From UBA6168 sp964573725 (lineage in GTDB: Bacteria; Bacteroidota; Bacteroidia; Chitinophagales; Saprospiraceae), in contig CAZNLJ010000009.1 of NCBI GenBank assembly GCA_964573725.1, positions 62,001 through 126,000 of the forward strand: a stretch of DNA of 64,000 bases. Reading direction: 5' to 3'. The notes under the pieces were generated by a model, which did no database searches, had not been told where the DNA came from, and saw nothing but the letters and a program-made list of their open reading frames with translations. Position numbers and translations under genes: made by a program. The stretch's first letter is position 1; each line of letters begins with the position of its first letter. This document shows, one piece after another, positions 18,640-27,458 of this stretch.

Positions 18640-19557
18640 GTGGACACCCTATCATCCGATACCATCCGGAAGGACATGCCCGCATCCGGTGACGAATCCG
18701 GTCGGCCGGACTTTTCCTTCGTCATCCTGACCTACAACGAGGAAGTACATCTTCCCCGGCTGTTGGCTTCCCTGCAGGAATTGCGGGCACCGGTTTTCCT
18801 GCTTGATTCGGGCAGTACCGACAAGACGCTGGAAATTGCGCGGCAATATGGCGCAACTATTGCTTCCCATGCTTTCCGTAACCATCCGGCGCAATGGGAC
18901 CATGCCTTGCGGCACTTCGATATCCGGACGCCCTGGACCATCGGGCTGGATGCCGACCACGTGGTCAGCCCGGAACTTTTCCAACTGTTGCGGGACTTCC
19001 GCGACCGGCAGGTGCCTCCGGATGTCTGCGGGATATACTTCAACCGCAAGAACTATTTCAAGGGCGCATGGATTCGGCACGGTGGATATTTTCCGAAATA
19101 CCTGCTGAAAATGTTCCGGACGGGAAACGGATATTCCGACCTGGAGGAGAACATGGACCATCGTTTTGTGGTGACCGGCAGGACCATGGTATGGAAGCGG
19201 GGCTACCTATTGGAGGAGAACCTGAAAGAGAACCAGATCGGTTTCTGGATTGAAAAACACAACCGGTATAGTGTCCTGCATGCCCGGGAGGAAGTCGAAC
19301 GGCGCGCGGGCAAGCGCGGGCAGACGGTCCGACCGGCCTTGTTCGGGAGTCCGGACCAACGGGTGGCCTACCTGAAGAAAGTTTGGTGGGCCTTGCCCTT
19401 GTTCGTCAGACCGCTGATGTACTTCAGTTGGCGGTATTTTTTCCTGCTCGGATTCCTGGACGGACGGCAGGGTTTCATTTTTCATGTCTTGCAGGCCTTT
19501 TGGTACAGGCTGGTCGTAGACATCAAGATCGAGGAATTCCAAAAAGGACAATTATGA
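18640..19557 (+). CDS. Glycosyltransferase family 2, WaaE/KdtX-like
   Basis: A 305-residue GT-A glycosyltransferase. Motifs are FVILTYNEEVHLPRLL (residues 25-40), LLDSGSTDKTLEIA and the metal-binding GLDADHVV. The arrangement resembles the WaaE/KdtX group acting on lipopolysaccharide cores. Helices near the C-terminus (around residues 245-285) may attach it to the membrane. The GTG at 18640 lies immediately after the previous stop; an ATG at 18676 is an alternative that still keeps the whole domain. The stop overlaps the next carbamoyltransferase start by 4 bp (ATGA), so all three genes from 17482 form one coupled unit. Confidence 0.85.
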   Translation: MDTLSSDTIRKDMPASGDESGRPDFSFVILTYNEEVHLPRLLASLQELRAPVFLLDSGSTDKTLEIARQYGATIASHAFRNHPAQWDHALRHFDIRTPWTIGLDADHVVSPELFQLLRDFRDRQVPPDVCGIYFNRKNYFKGAWIRHGGYFPKYLLKMFRTGNGYSDLEENMDHRFVVTGRTMVWKRGYLLEENLKENQIGFWIEKHNRYSVLHAREEVERRAGKRGQTVRPALFGSPDQRVAYLKKVWWALPLFVRPLMYFSWRYFFLLGFLDGRQGFIFHVLQAFWYRLVVDIKIEEFQKGQL

Positions 19558-21287
19558 ATTATATCTTAGGAATCAACGCGTATCATGGCGATGCGTCCGC
19601 CTGCCTGTACAAAGACGGTCAATTGGTAGCGGCCACGGAGGAGGAGCGACTGAGGAGAGTCAAGCACTGGGCCGGCCTTCCGGTGGAAGCGGCCCGGTTT
19701 TGCCTGGATGAGGCCGGTATCGGGTTGGCGGAGGTGGATGCGATTGCCATCTCCCGGGATCCGAAGGCCAAGGTCGGCGAGAAAGTCCTGCACACCCTGA
19801 AACATCCGTCCGCCTGGAAAGCCGTCCTCCGCAAGGCCGGGCATATCGGGGATGTCAACGCCATCCGCACGGACCTGGCGCGGGAACTCGGTCATAAACC
19901 CGACCAGGTCAAGTCGGTGATGCACTTCGTGGAACATCACCATTGCCACCTGGCGAGTGCCTTCTTCATATCCCCGTTCGAAGAAAGTGCCCTGTTGTCG
20001 CTGGACGGGATGGGTGATTTCACCTCCACGATGCGGGCGGTGGGCAAAGGCAAGGAAATCAAGGCCATCGACAGTGTTTCCTACCCGCACTCCATGGGAT
20101 ATTTCTACACGGCATTTACGCAATACCTGGGCTTCCCCCATTACGGGGACGAATACAAGGTCATGGGGCTGTCCCCTTACGGAAATCCCAGCCTGGTGGA
20201 TAAAGTAAGGGATGTGATCCGGTTGAAGCCGGACGGTTTGTTCGAGCTCAACACGAAGTATTTCACCCGGGTGGGTACAGGCGACTGGATGTCGCTGGAA
20301 GGCGGGATTCCTGCGATCAAGCCTATGTTTTCGGACTACCTGGTCCGGAAATTCGGTCCGCCCCGGCAGAAGAACGAGCCGCTCTCGGAATACCACCGCG
20401 ACTTGGCGGCTTCTGTACAACGGGTGACCGAGGAAGTCATCTTCCATTTGGCGGAGGACCTTCAACGGAAGACCGGTTTGAAACAACTTTGTATCACGGG
20501 CGGGGTTGCCCAGAATTCCGTGGCCAACGGGAAAGTGATCGCCAACACCTCCTTCGAGCGGTTGTTCGTTCCGCCGGCAGGCCACGATGGCGGAACCTCC
20601 GTCGGGGCGGCGCTGTACTATTACCACCAGGTACAGGGAAACCCGAGGACACCCTACCGGAACATGGCGTACACGGGCAGTTGTTTCAGCAACGAGCAGA
20701 TTGCGCAGTACCTGGCCTCCCGCAACCTGGAGTACAGTGTCCGGCAGCTGCCGGATGAGGCGCTTTTCGAGCATGTGGCGGACCGCCTGGCCAACGGCAG
20801 TGTGGTCGGATGGTTCCAGGGGCGGGCCGAATTCGGTCCCCGGGCATTAGGCAACCGGTCCATCATCGCCGACCCGAGGCGTCAGGATGCCAAGGACTTG
20901 CTGAACAGCAAGATCAAGCGCCGGGAAAGCTTCCGACCTTTTGCGCCCTCTATCCTGAAGGACCATACGGCGGAATACTTCGAGCAGGTCGACGACGTCC
21001 CGTATATGGAAAAGGTCTTCCGGATTCGGGAAGAAAAGCGGTCCTCGATTCCGGCGGTCACCCATGTGGACGGGACCGGTCGACTGCAGACCGTAGACCG
21101 GCATGATTCCCCCAGATATTACAAGTTGATTTCCGCATTCCACGGCAAGACCGGGGTGCCGATCCTGCTCAATACCTCTTTCAACGAAAACGAACCCATC
21201 GTCAATTCTCCCGAGCATGCGCTGGAATGCTTCCTGCGGACGAACATGGATATGTTGGTGTTGGAGAATTTCGTCATCAGCCGCTAA
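19554..21287 (+). CDS. Carbamoyltransferase 2, NodU/CmcH/TobZ family
   Basis: A 577-residue O-carbamoyltransferase, shorter than and clearly diverged from the one at 10594. The N-terminal domain begins NYILGINAYHGDASACLYKDG and has the histidine cluster EHHHCHLAS (H128-H132); the C-terminal domain has FGPRALGNRSII (from about residue 427) and NTSFNENEPIVNSPEHAL. Both domains appear complete, so it should be active with carbamoyl phosphate and ATP. The ATG at 19554 overlaps the upstream glycosyltransferase stop by 4 bp. It ends the second sub-operon. Two such enzymes in one locus suggest two carbamoylated positions or two acceptors; this is inference. Confidence 0.92.
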   Translation: MNYILGINAYHGDASACLYKDGQLVAATEEERLRRVKHWAGLPVEAARFCLDEAGIGLAEVDAIAISRDPKAKVGEKVLHTLKHPSAWKAVLRKAGHIGDVNAIRTDLARELGHKPDQVKSVMHFVEHHHCHLASAFFISPFEESALLSLDGMGDFTSTMRAVGKGKEIKAIDSVSYPHSMGYFYTAFTQYLGFPHYGDEYKVMGLSPYGNPSLVDKVRDVIRLKPDGLFELNTKYFTRVGTGDWMSLEGGIPAIKPMFSDYLVRKFGPPRQKNEPLSEYHRDLAASVQRVTEEVIFHLAEDLQRKTGLKQLCITGGVAQNSVANGKVIANTSFERLFVPPAGHDGGTSVGAALYYYHQVQGNPRTPYRNMAYTGSCFSNEQIAQYLASRNLEYSVRQLPDEALFEHVADRLANGSVVGWFQGRAEFGPRALGNRSIIADPRRQDAKDLLNSKIKRRESFRPFAPSILKDHTAEYFEQVDDVPYMEKVFRIREEKRSSIPAVTHVDGTGRLQTVDRHDSPRYYKLISAFHGKTGVPILLNTSFNENEPIVNSPEHALECFLRTNMDMLVLENFVISR

Positions 21288-22504
21288 GACCATGGGGAGG
21301 TCGGCTTTTCGCGCATGGAAGGTCCCACGGCGGACATCCGCATACAAAAGGAACAGGATGCTTTCGGTTGCCGTGGCTGTCCTTGCCCGGAACGGGAATT
21401 TCATTCCCTGATTTTCGGAGATACCGGGTCTCCCGTATCCTGCAGTGGGGAGATTGAAAAGGTTTCCAACCCCTGGAATTTCCGGAGGGAAAGTTGTTGG
21501 AAAAGCCTTTGCAGCCTTGACAGGGAAGCTCGTGGGAGCACCTGGCAAGCTTGGACAACCGCGGTGGATATCCATGGCGGCCTTGGGTACGACCATTCGG
21601 ATTACGCCCGATTGCCGTCGGGTCGCCGAAGTGAAGAACAAGGTCATGACCGGAGGAATAGTCCCGGGGCAGCTGTGAATGAATAATGGGCACTCCGGTA
21701 TGCGGTCAGGGCACGAAAAGGAAGCACGCCCGTCCCCTGCCGGGATAAACCGCCGTTTGTCCGGTTATTTACTTCGAAAGGTCATGAAAAGTCATTACCT
21801 TGTACCGTAATTATCCTTACTCCCCCATTTTGAAACAGGAAGCGGCGCAGTAGTTGCGATAAGTACAGCTGGCCGGAACCCTCCCGATACATTTCCGGTA
21901 CAACGCTCGATTTCATATCCGGTCATCCGCCGGATGCTCTTTGAGAAAGCTCCCATGCATCGTCATGGCCTCACCCGGTGTCAGGATGGGTTCGTCCCGG
22001 CACCAAGGTCCGTAATCTTCCGACATCCGTCGGTCCCTTCCCTTTGGGGAAGGAGGGCACACAGTCCCTGCCGGCAGGATGTCGGAAAGATTGCGACCGA
22101 AACCGGCCCGGGCGAGAACCCCGCCGATGCCTTCGGTAGGTGGCAGCCGGATCCCACATCAGGCCGCCCCAGGCGTCGGCCGGATTCCCGGATACCGGAA
22201 AACCATATTCTGTATTATTAATTATGATAATATATGTTTTGGGGGGCCTGCTTTCCAAATTCTCGAAAGTAAGTTATATTTGTGTCCTGTTTTGAAACAA
22301 GCTGCTCTACAAACAATCGCCGACCCCCTATCTCCCTTTCCGGTTACACACCCTTACAGCCATAACCACAGACATTACGAACCCGTGGAACGACAGGTTC
22401 CGTCATTAACGGTAACCTGTGCGACGGTCGGTCAACCACTGTGAAAAACTACCATTCATGGAAAACAGTTTTGCACAATCCGTAGCAACCCCCTTGAATG
22501 CGTT
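21288..22504. other. 1.2-kb gap without a convincing gene
   Basis: No frame in this stretch has a recognisable domain, a good start context or a plausible neighbour relation. Short open frames on both strands (for example 21445-21678 on + and 21277-21693 on -) show no family resemblance. The left part has the GC content of the coding regions and may be decayed coding DNA; the right end (22,205-22,300) turns AT-rich and holds the promoter candidate for the next gene. Confidence 0.5.
22252..22282 (+). promoter_or_regulatory. Candidate Bacteroidota promoter
   Basis: A -33-like TTTC (22252-22255) and a perfect -7 box TATATTTG (22275-22282) lie 19 bp apart, in a local AT-rich stretch 222 bp before the family 2 glycosyltransferase at 22505. 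The spacing and the -7 box fit the Bacteroidota primary sigma factor consensus (TTTG, about 19 bp, TAnnTTTG). Confidence 0.5.
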
Positions 22505-23275
22505 ATGAAAATATCCATCATTACAGTCAGCTACAACAGTGAGCGGACAATAGAAGAAACGATTCAATGTGTACTGGGCCAGACCTATCCCGATGTGGAA
22601 TACATTGTGGTGGACGGGGCATCGAAGGACAGTACGCCGGAGATAATCAGGCGCTACAGCGACCGTATTTCCAGGGTCATCATAGAGCCTGACTACGGTA
22701 TTTACGACGCCATGAACAAGGGAATCCGAACTGCGACCGGGGACGTAATCGGGTTTCTCAATGCCGACGACGCCTATGTCGGTTCCAGGGTACTGGAGCG
22801 GGTCGCCCAGGCGTTCCGGGATCATGACACGGATTCCGTGTACGGGGACTTGTGTTACGTCAGCGAGGAGGACACCAATGACATCATCCGGTTTTGGCGG
22901 GCGGGCAAGTTCACACAGCGCAACTTCCTGAACGGGTGGATGCCGCCGCACCCGACTTTTTTTGTCAAGCGCACTGCATTTGAAAAGCATGGCGTATTCG
23001 ACCCGACATTCCGTTTTGCGGGGGACTACGAGTTGATTCTCCGCTTGTTGTATCGGCATCACATCACCACGCACTATATTCCGTACTGTATGGTGAAGAT
23101 GCGCATCGGGGGCGCGGGCAACCGTTGGTTGGAGAACCGCCTGATAGCGAACCTGGAGGATCGTTTGGCGTGGAAAAAGAACAAGCTGAAGCCGCGGGTT
23201 TACACCACCTTCCTGAAACCACTTCGGAAGATTGCACAATATATTCGGTTGAATAAGGCCGCTTTCCTATCGTAA
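22505..23275 (+). CDS. Glycosyltransferase family 2 (WcaA-like)
   Basis: A 256-residue GT-A glycosyltransferase. It begins KISIITVSYNSERTIEETI, continues with VVDGASKDSTPEII, the acceptor-side EPDYGIYDAMNKGI and the metal-binding FLNADDAY, then PPHPTFFVKR, all typical of colanic-acid-type transferases. It is a soluble, peripheral enzyme that adds one sugar to a polysaccharide repeat unit. It is transcribed separately from the rest of the locus, behind a 1.2-kb gap and its own promoter candidate, and is closed by a strong terminator 41 bp after its stop. Confidence 0.9.
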   Translation: MKISIITVSYNSERTIEETIQCVLGQTYPDVEYIVVDGASKDSTPEIIRRYSDRISRVIIEPDYGIYDAMNKGIRTATGDVIGFLNADDAYVGSRVLERVAQAFRDHDTDSVYGDLCYVSEEDTNDIIRFWRAGKFTQRNFLNGWMPPHPTFFVKRTAFEKHGVFDPTFRFAGDYELILRLLYRHHITTHYIPYCMVKMRIGGAGNRWLENRLIANLEDRLAWKKNKLKPRVYTTFLKPLRKIAQYIRLNKAAFLS

Positions 23276-23315
23276 GGGGGAACGCGGAAGGGTCAAAGGC
23301 CTGCAGAAGGGCCGG

Positions 23316-23352
23316 AAAAGCGCCCGGGAACAGTCGGTTCCCGGGCGCTTTT
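23316..23352. terminator. Strong bidirectional intrinsic terminator
   Basis: A perfect 16-bp inverted repeat with a 5-base loop; the arms are AAAAGCGCCCGGGAAC and GTTCCCGGGCGCTTTT. A-run, GC-rich stem and T-run make it work in both directions. It lies between the convergent glycosyltransferase (ends 23275) and the cystathionine synthase-like gene (ends 23836 on -). Confidence 0.9.
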
Positions 23353-23367
23353 GCGTTCAGGGCCTTT

Positions 23368-23592
23368 CGTCTTCATCGTTCGCACCTCAAGAACAAATCG
23401 AATTTTTTGATTGAAAGGTTCTCATCGTAGAATTAAACGCAACCTACTCATAACCAAAGGGGGTTTACCTGCGCTTGCTGCCTTCTGACAGGACGGCCGC
23501 CGGCGCGCCGCCGGCCGTCCTAAAAGGATTCTTGGGCGCGGGGCGCAGCATATCAGCGGGTTTGATGAGCAATAACAACTAAAAATCAACGT
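23368..23592 (+). repeat. Degenerate ~200-bp element, copy 1
   Basis: This non-coding stretch shares three ordered conserved blocks with the reverse complement of 47271-47465: TTCGCACCTCAA followed by AAATCGAAT and TTTTGAT; CTACTCATAA with CAAA; and CTTGGGCGCGGGGC, then CAGCA and ATCAGC. Unlike copy 2, it contains a near-palindromic 30-bp GC insertion (23491-23520, two C-C mismatches). If read as protein, copy 1 has a frameshift and stops where copy 2 is open. It looks like a decayed mobile-element end or a dispersed non-coding element; no transposase family is recognised. Confidence 0.6.
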
Positions 23593-23835
23593 TTTGTCAG
23601 GGCCGAGGCGCGGAGGATGCGTTTGCCGGGGAGGTGAGGCGGGTACGGAACGTACGAATTCAGAGGACCATGGAGGGGGATGCCGGTTTACGGACAGGGT
23701 GAACCGTTCATCAGCGAGCGCTCACGAGTCTGAACCTCACGGAGGCATATGATCGGGACACCTGGTGGCGATTCGGTCGGATAAGGGAACCGGGGCGGAG
23801 GCATCCGCATTTTGCCGAGGCAGGGGAAAACCGCT

Positions 23836-24870
23836 TCAGACGGTCGGGATAAAGGCCGGGGTAGGGACAGGTTCCTGGACTTCGCCGTAGATTTCCTGGA
23901 GGAAACCCTGTTCTTCCATCCATTGGTTGTTGAAGACCTTCCCCAGGTATTTGCTTCCGTGGTCGGGAAAAATGAGCACCACGACATCGTCGGCGGTGAA
24001 CATGCCTTTCATTTGCAGGAGGGCCTGGATACCGGCACCGCTGGAGTAGCCGGCGAAAATACCTTCCGTCAGGGCGAGTTCGCGGGCCCGGATGGCACTT
24101 TCCCGGTCGGTGACCTTGACGAACTTGTCGATCAGTTCGAAGCTGCAGTTGGCGGGGATGATATTCTTGCCGGTACCTTCTATCTGGTAGCTATATATTT
24201 CGCGTTCGTCGTATTCGCCGGTCTCGTGGTATTTCATCAGGGCGGAGCCGTAGGCATCCACACCGATGATTTGGATGGCGGGATTTTTTTCCTTGAGGTA
24301 TTGGGCGGTTCCGGAGAGTGTTCCGCCGGTACCGGCGCTGGCGACAAGGTGGGTAATCTTGCCTTGGGTTTGTTCCCAGATTTCGGGTCCGGTCGACAGG
24401 TAGTGGGCGCGTGCGTTTTCCGTATTGAAATTCTGGTTGATATAGAGGGAGTTCGGAATCTCTTTCGCTTTGCGTTCCGCGACCTTGTAGTAGGACCGGG
24501 GGTCTTCCGGTTTTGCTTCCTTGGGGCAGATGATGACTTCAGCCCCCATGGCTTCGAGACTGTCTATTTTTTCTTTGGAAACCTTGCTGGTGACGGTGAG
24601 GACGCATTTGTAACCTTTGACGGCGGCGACCATGGCCAGGCTGAAGCCGGTGTTGCCGCTGGTAGCTTCGATCAGGGTGCCTCCGGGGCGGAGGCGGCCG
24701 GACAATTCGGCTTCCTCGATCATATGCAGGGCGATACGGTCCTTGGCGGATTGGCCGGGGTTGAAGCCTTCGCACTTGGCGTAGACGGTTGGTGACATCC
24801 CCTCGGTGATGCGGTTCAGCCGCACGAGCGGCGTCCTTCCGATGGCTTCCAAAATGTTGTTATACGTCAT
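23836..24870 (-). CDS. Cystathionine beta-synthase-like PLP enzyme
   Basis: A 344-residue fold type II PLP enzyme. The cofactor lysine is K43 in GQSAKDRIA, the substrate loop is EATSGNTGFSLA, and the phosphate-binding glycine loop is SAGTGGTLSG. The later segment EGTGKNIIPANCSFELID with VKVTDRESA resembles cystathionine beta-synthases rather than plain cysteine synthases, although there is no heme-binding extension and no CBS domain pair. It would condense serine (or O-acetylserine) with homocysteine or sulfide in the cytoplasm. The cystathionine gamma-synthase/lyase at 44099 could supply the partner step. Cysteine synthase remains an alternative. Confidence 0.8.
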   Translation of the reverse strand: MTYNNILEAIGRTPLVRLNRITEGMSPTVYAKCEGFNPGQSAKDRIALHMIEEAELSGRLRPGGTLIEATSGNTGFSLAMVAAVKGYKCVLTVTSKVSKEKIDSLEAMGAEVIICPKEAKPEDPRSYYKVAERKAKEIPNSLYINQNFNTENARAHYLSTGPEIWEQTQGKITHLVASAGTGGTLSGTAQYLKEKNPAIQIIGVDAYGSALMKYHETGEYDEREIYSYQIEGTGKNIIPANCSFELIDKFVKVTDRESAIRARELALTEGIFAGYSSGAGIQALLQMKGMFTADDVVVLIFPDHGSKYLGKVFNNQWMEEQGFLQEIYGEVQEPVPTPAFIPTV

Positions 24871-24913
24871 AAAACCGGGGGTTTTGCGCTGTATTTGTTT
24901 GGAGGATAAGATG

Positions 24914-24921
24914 CAAATATA
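24914..24921 (-). promoter_or_regulatory. Candidate -7 promoter box for the cystathionine synthase-like gene
   Basis: On the minus strand this is a perfect TATATTTG, 44 bp before the start at 24870, in a short AT-rich stretch. A clear -33 TTTG is not seen. Confidence 0.4.
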
Positions 24922-25014
24922 CTACTTGTGGAACGAAAATAAGGAAAGATTGCGAAGTTTCCATACCGGGCCCCTTTTTTATGGCGGTGAGCGGGCGATG
25001 GGTGCGGCGGCCGT

Positions 25015-27123
25015 TCAGGGGATGTGGAGGGCTTGGAAAGCCAGGAAACTGGCGAGGTAGGCGATGCCGGTCATCCACCCGAACTGCAGCAGGGGCCATT
25101 TCCAGGAACCGGTTTCACGGCGGACGACGGCCATGGTGCTCATGCATTGCAGGGCGAAGACATAGAAGAGCAACAGGGAGAGGGCGACGGCGGGGGTATA
25201 GACGGGTCGTCCGGTTTCGGGATGGCGGGCGGAGGTCATTTTTTGGCGGACCGTTTCCTCGTCGGCGCGGCTTCCGATGCTGTAGATGGTGGCCATGGTG
25301 CCTACGAACACCTCCCTGGCGGCGAAGGAGGTAAGCAGGGCGATCCCGATTTTCCAATCCAGGCCGATGGGGTGGAGGATGGGCTCCATCCACTTGCCGA
25401 TATGGCCTGCGAAGGAGGCCTCCAGCCGGTAGGCGGCGACGAGGTCCTCGGTCGCCGTATCATCCAGCCCCTGTTCCCGGGCGGCTGTCCGTGCCGATTG
25501 GGCCGCTTCGTCCATCGCGTTCGCGGGGCCGTAGCTGGCAATCCCCCAAAGTATGATGCTGATGAGGAGGATGACCTTTCCCGCTTCGAGGACAAAAGCG
25601 GAGACCTTTTCATAGATGGTCAGCCAGACGTTACGCCAGACGGGGCGGCGGTAGGGGGGCAATTGCAGCATCAGCCAGGAGGATTCCTCCGAGCGAAGTA
25701 TCCAGCGCAGCAGCCAGGCGGACGACAATGCCGCGGCGATTCCCAGGAGGTACAAGCCCATGAAAGCCATCCCCTGCAGGTTGAATATCCCGAAATCGGT
25801 GGGGGGGACGACGAACCCGATGAGCACGGTATAGACGGGAATCCGTGCGGAGCAACTGATGAAGGGTGTCACCAGGATGGTGGTCAGCCGTTCTTTCCAG
25901 TTTCCGATGGTCCGGGTGGAAAGGATGGCTGGGATGGCGCAGGCACCACCGGAGACGAGTGCGACCACACTGCGTCCGTTCAGTCCGAAGGGCTGCATCA
26001 GCCGGTCGAAGATGAATACCGCCCGGGCCATATAGCCGACTTCCTCCAGCAATCCGATCAATAGGAAAAGGATGGCGATCTGCGGGATGAACACCAGGAT
26101 GCCGCCCAGACCGGCCAGGATGCCGTCGGTGAGAAGGCTGCTGAACCAGCCTTCCGGCAGGACGGTGCCCAACCAACCGCTCAGGGCGGCGATGCCACCC
26201 TCTATCCAGTCCATCGGAACGGTCGCCCAGGAATAGATGGCCTGGAAGACGAGGAACATGGTGAGGAAAAAGAGGACCGGTGCGAAGATACGGTGGGTGA
26301 GGACGGTGTCCAGCCGGTCGGTCAGGGACCTTTCCGCCGGATTCCGGCGGATGCAGGCCTGCAATATCGGTGCGAAACGTTCGTACCGGTGCATGGTCTC
26401 CGCAATCTGGTGGCGGACGGATTGGAATTGTTCCGCTTCGCAAATGGAACGCACGGCGGACCGTTCGTTGGGGGGCCGCCAATTTTCCAGCAGGTTGACG
26501 TGGTGGGCTTTCAACAGCGCCCGGTAAGGGAGGGTTTCGCCGGTGGCCTCCCGGATTTTCTCCGTCAGTTGCCTTTCCACAGCGTTCAGCGGGTAGAAGG
26601 GAGCCGCCGGAGGAGGGGGGGCTTCCAGCAACTTGCGGGCGGCGGTCTCCAGTGCCGCCAGGTTGGTGCCCGCCCGGGCACTCAAGGTCACCACCGGGAT
26701 GTCCAGCCGCTCGGAAAGCATCCGGGTATCCACGGCCAAGCCTTCCTTCTCCGCTATATCGGCCATGTTGAGCACCAACAGGCAGGGGAACCCCAGGTCC
26801 CGCAGTTGCGTCAGCAGCAGGAAATGCTTGTCCAGGTAGTTGATGTCGGCGATGTACAGGATGGCATCCGGGTAATCCTCGTCTCCCGGATCGGTCAATA
26901 TCTGCAGGACGATCCGCTCGTCCATCGAATTGGGATACAAACTATAGGCACCCGGTAAGTCCACCAGCCGGACCCCTTCCCCATCTTCGAAGAGCCAGGT
27001 CCCCGTCTTTCGTTCCACCGTGACTCCCGGAAAATTGGCAACCTTCTGCCGAAGGCCCGTCAGTTGGTTGAATACGGTGGATTTTCCGCTGTTCGGGTTG
27101 CCAACCAGGGCGAGCTTCCTCAT
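25015..27123 (-). CDS. feoB: Ferrous iron transporter FeoB
   Basis: A 702-residue inner-membrane Fe(II) transporter. The N-terminal G domain has G1 GNPNSGKST (residues 8-16), G3 DLPG (55-58) and G4 NMAD (119-122). The C-terminal part has the two gate repeats with about eight to ten membrane helices; the segments GGACAIPAILSTRTI and FISCSARIPVYTVLIGF carry the conserved cysteines of the transport path. The length fits the family. The start overlaps the feoA stop by 4 bp, so the two are translationally coupled; no feoC follows. Confidence 0.97.
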   Translation of the reverse strand: MRKLALVGNPNSGKSTVFNQLTGLRQKVANFPGVTVERKTGTWLFEDGEGVRLVDLPGAYSLYPNSMDERIVLQILTDPGDEDYPDAILYIADINYLDKHFLLLTQLRDLGFPCLLVLNMADIAEKEGLAVDTRMLSERLDIPVVTLSARAGTNLAALETAARKLLEAPPPPAAPFYPLNAVERQLTEKIREATGETLPYRALLKAHHVNLLENWRPPNERSAVRSICEAEQFQSVRHQIAETMHRYERFAPILQACIRRNPAERSLTDRLDTVLTHRIFAPVLFFLTMFLVFQAIYSWATVPMDWIEGGIAALSGWLGTVLPEGWFSSLLTDGILAGLGGILVFIPQIAILFLLIGLLEEVGYMARAVFIFDRLMQPFGLNGRSVVALVSGGACAIPAILSTRTIGNWKERLTTILVTPFISCSARIPVYTVLIGFVVPPTDFGIFNLQGMAFMGLYLLGIAAALSSAWLLRWILRSEESSWLMLQLPPYRRPVWRNVWLTIYEKVSAFVLEAGKVILLISIILWGIASYGPANAMDEAAQSARTAAREQGLDDTATEDLVAAYRLEASFAGHIGKWMEPILHPIGLDWKIGIALLTSFAAREVFVGTMATIYSIGSRADEETVRQKMTSARHPETGRPVYTPAVALSLLLFYVFALQCMSTMAVVRRETGSWKWPLLQFGWMTGIAYLASFLAFQALHIP

Positions 27124-27359
27124 CCTTCTCCGTTTCCGATTTCCAGCACGATGCTGCCCGCTTCCTGCTGTCGGACAGCCATGCTCATGCCGTCGATCTT
27201 CAGGTAATATCCCCCCTTGAACGGGGCGATCCGGACTATCCGGACCTCGCTGCCCGGCAGTATACCCATCATCACCATCTTGCCCGCCACATCTTCCCGC
27301 GTGAATCGGACAATCCGACCTGCCACACCCTCCGCCAACCTATTTAATGGACAATGCAT
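27120..27359 (-). CDS. feoA: FeoA, SH3-like iron transport accessory protein
   Basis: A 79-residue cytoplasmic protein with the FeoA beta-barrel pattern: MMGILPGSEVRIVRIAPFKG followed by YYLKIDGMSMAVRQQEA. FeoA assists FeoB in ferrous iron uptake. The start at 27359 leaves a normal short N-terminus. It is the first gene of the feoAB operon, behind a minus-strand -7 box (27392-27399) and an 18-bp palindrome (27459-27476) that may bind an iron-responsive regulator. Confidence 0.93.
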   Translation of the reverse strand: MHCPLNRLAEGVAGRIVRFTREDVAGKMVMMGILPGSEVRIVRIAPFKGGYYLKIDGMSMAVRQQEAGSIVLEIGNGEG

Positions 27360-27391
27360 GCCTTTTCTTATTTAGATTAAATTCAGACAAC

Positions 27392-27399
27392 CAAAATTA
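27392..27399 (-). promoter_or_regulatory. Candidate -7 box of feoAB
   Basis: On the minus strand this is TAATTTTG, a perfect TAnnTTTG, 33 bp before the feoA start. No good -33 box is seen at the usual distance. A shorter TATTTTG just downstream of the palindrome at 27459 is an alternative. Confidence 0.4.
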
Positions 27400-27458
27400 A
27401 ATCTCTTGCCCTTCTTTACCGATGACTTTTATCATAATTAGCCAACTTTCGAAGCAAA

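Larger units (their letters stand above)
23276..23835. other. Convergent intergenic region
   Basis: This gap of 560 bp holds the bidirectional terminator (23316-23352) and element copy 1 (23368-23592). The remainder, 23593-23835, shows no gene or repeat. Confidence 0.6.

Noticed and set aside
21277..21693. 139-codon open frame on - in the 1.2-kb gap
   Set aside because: Overlaps the end of carbamoyltransferase 2, has no domain and is Pro/Ser/Arg-rich.
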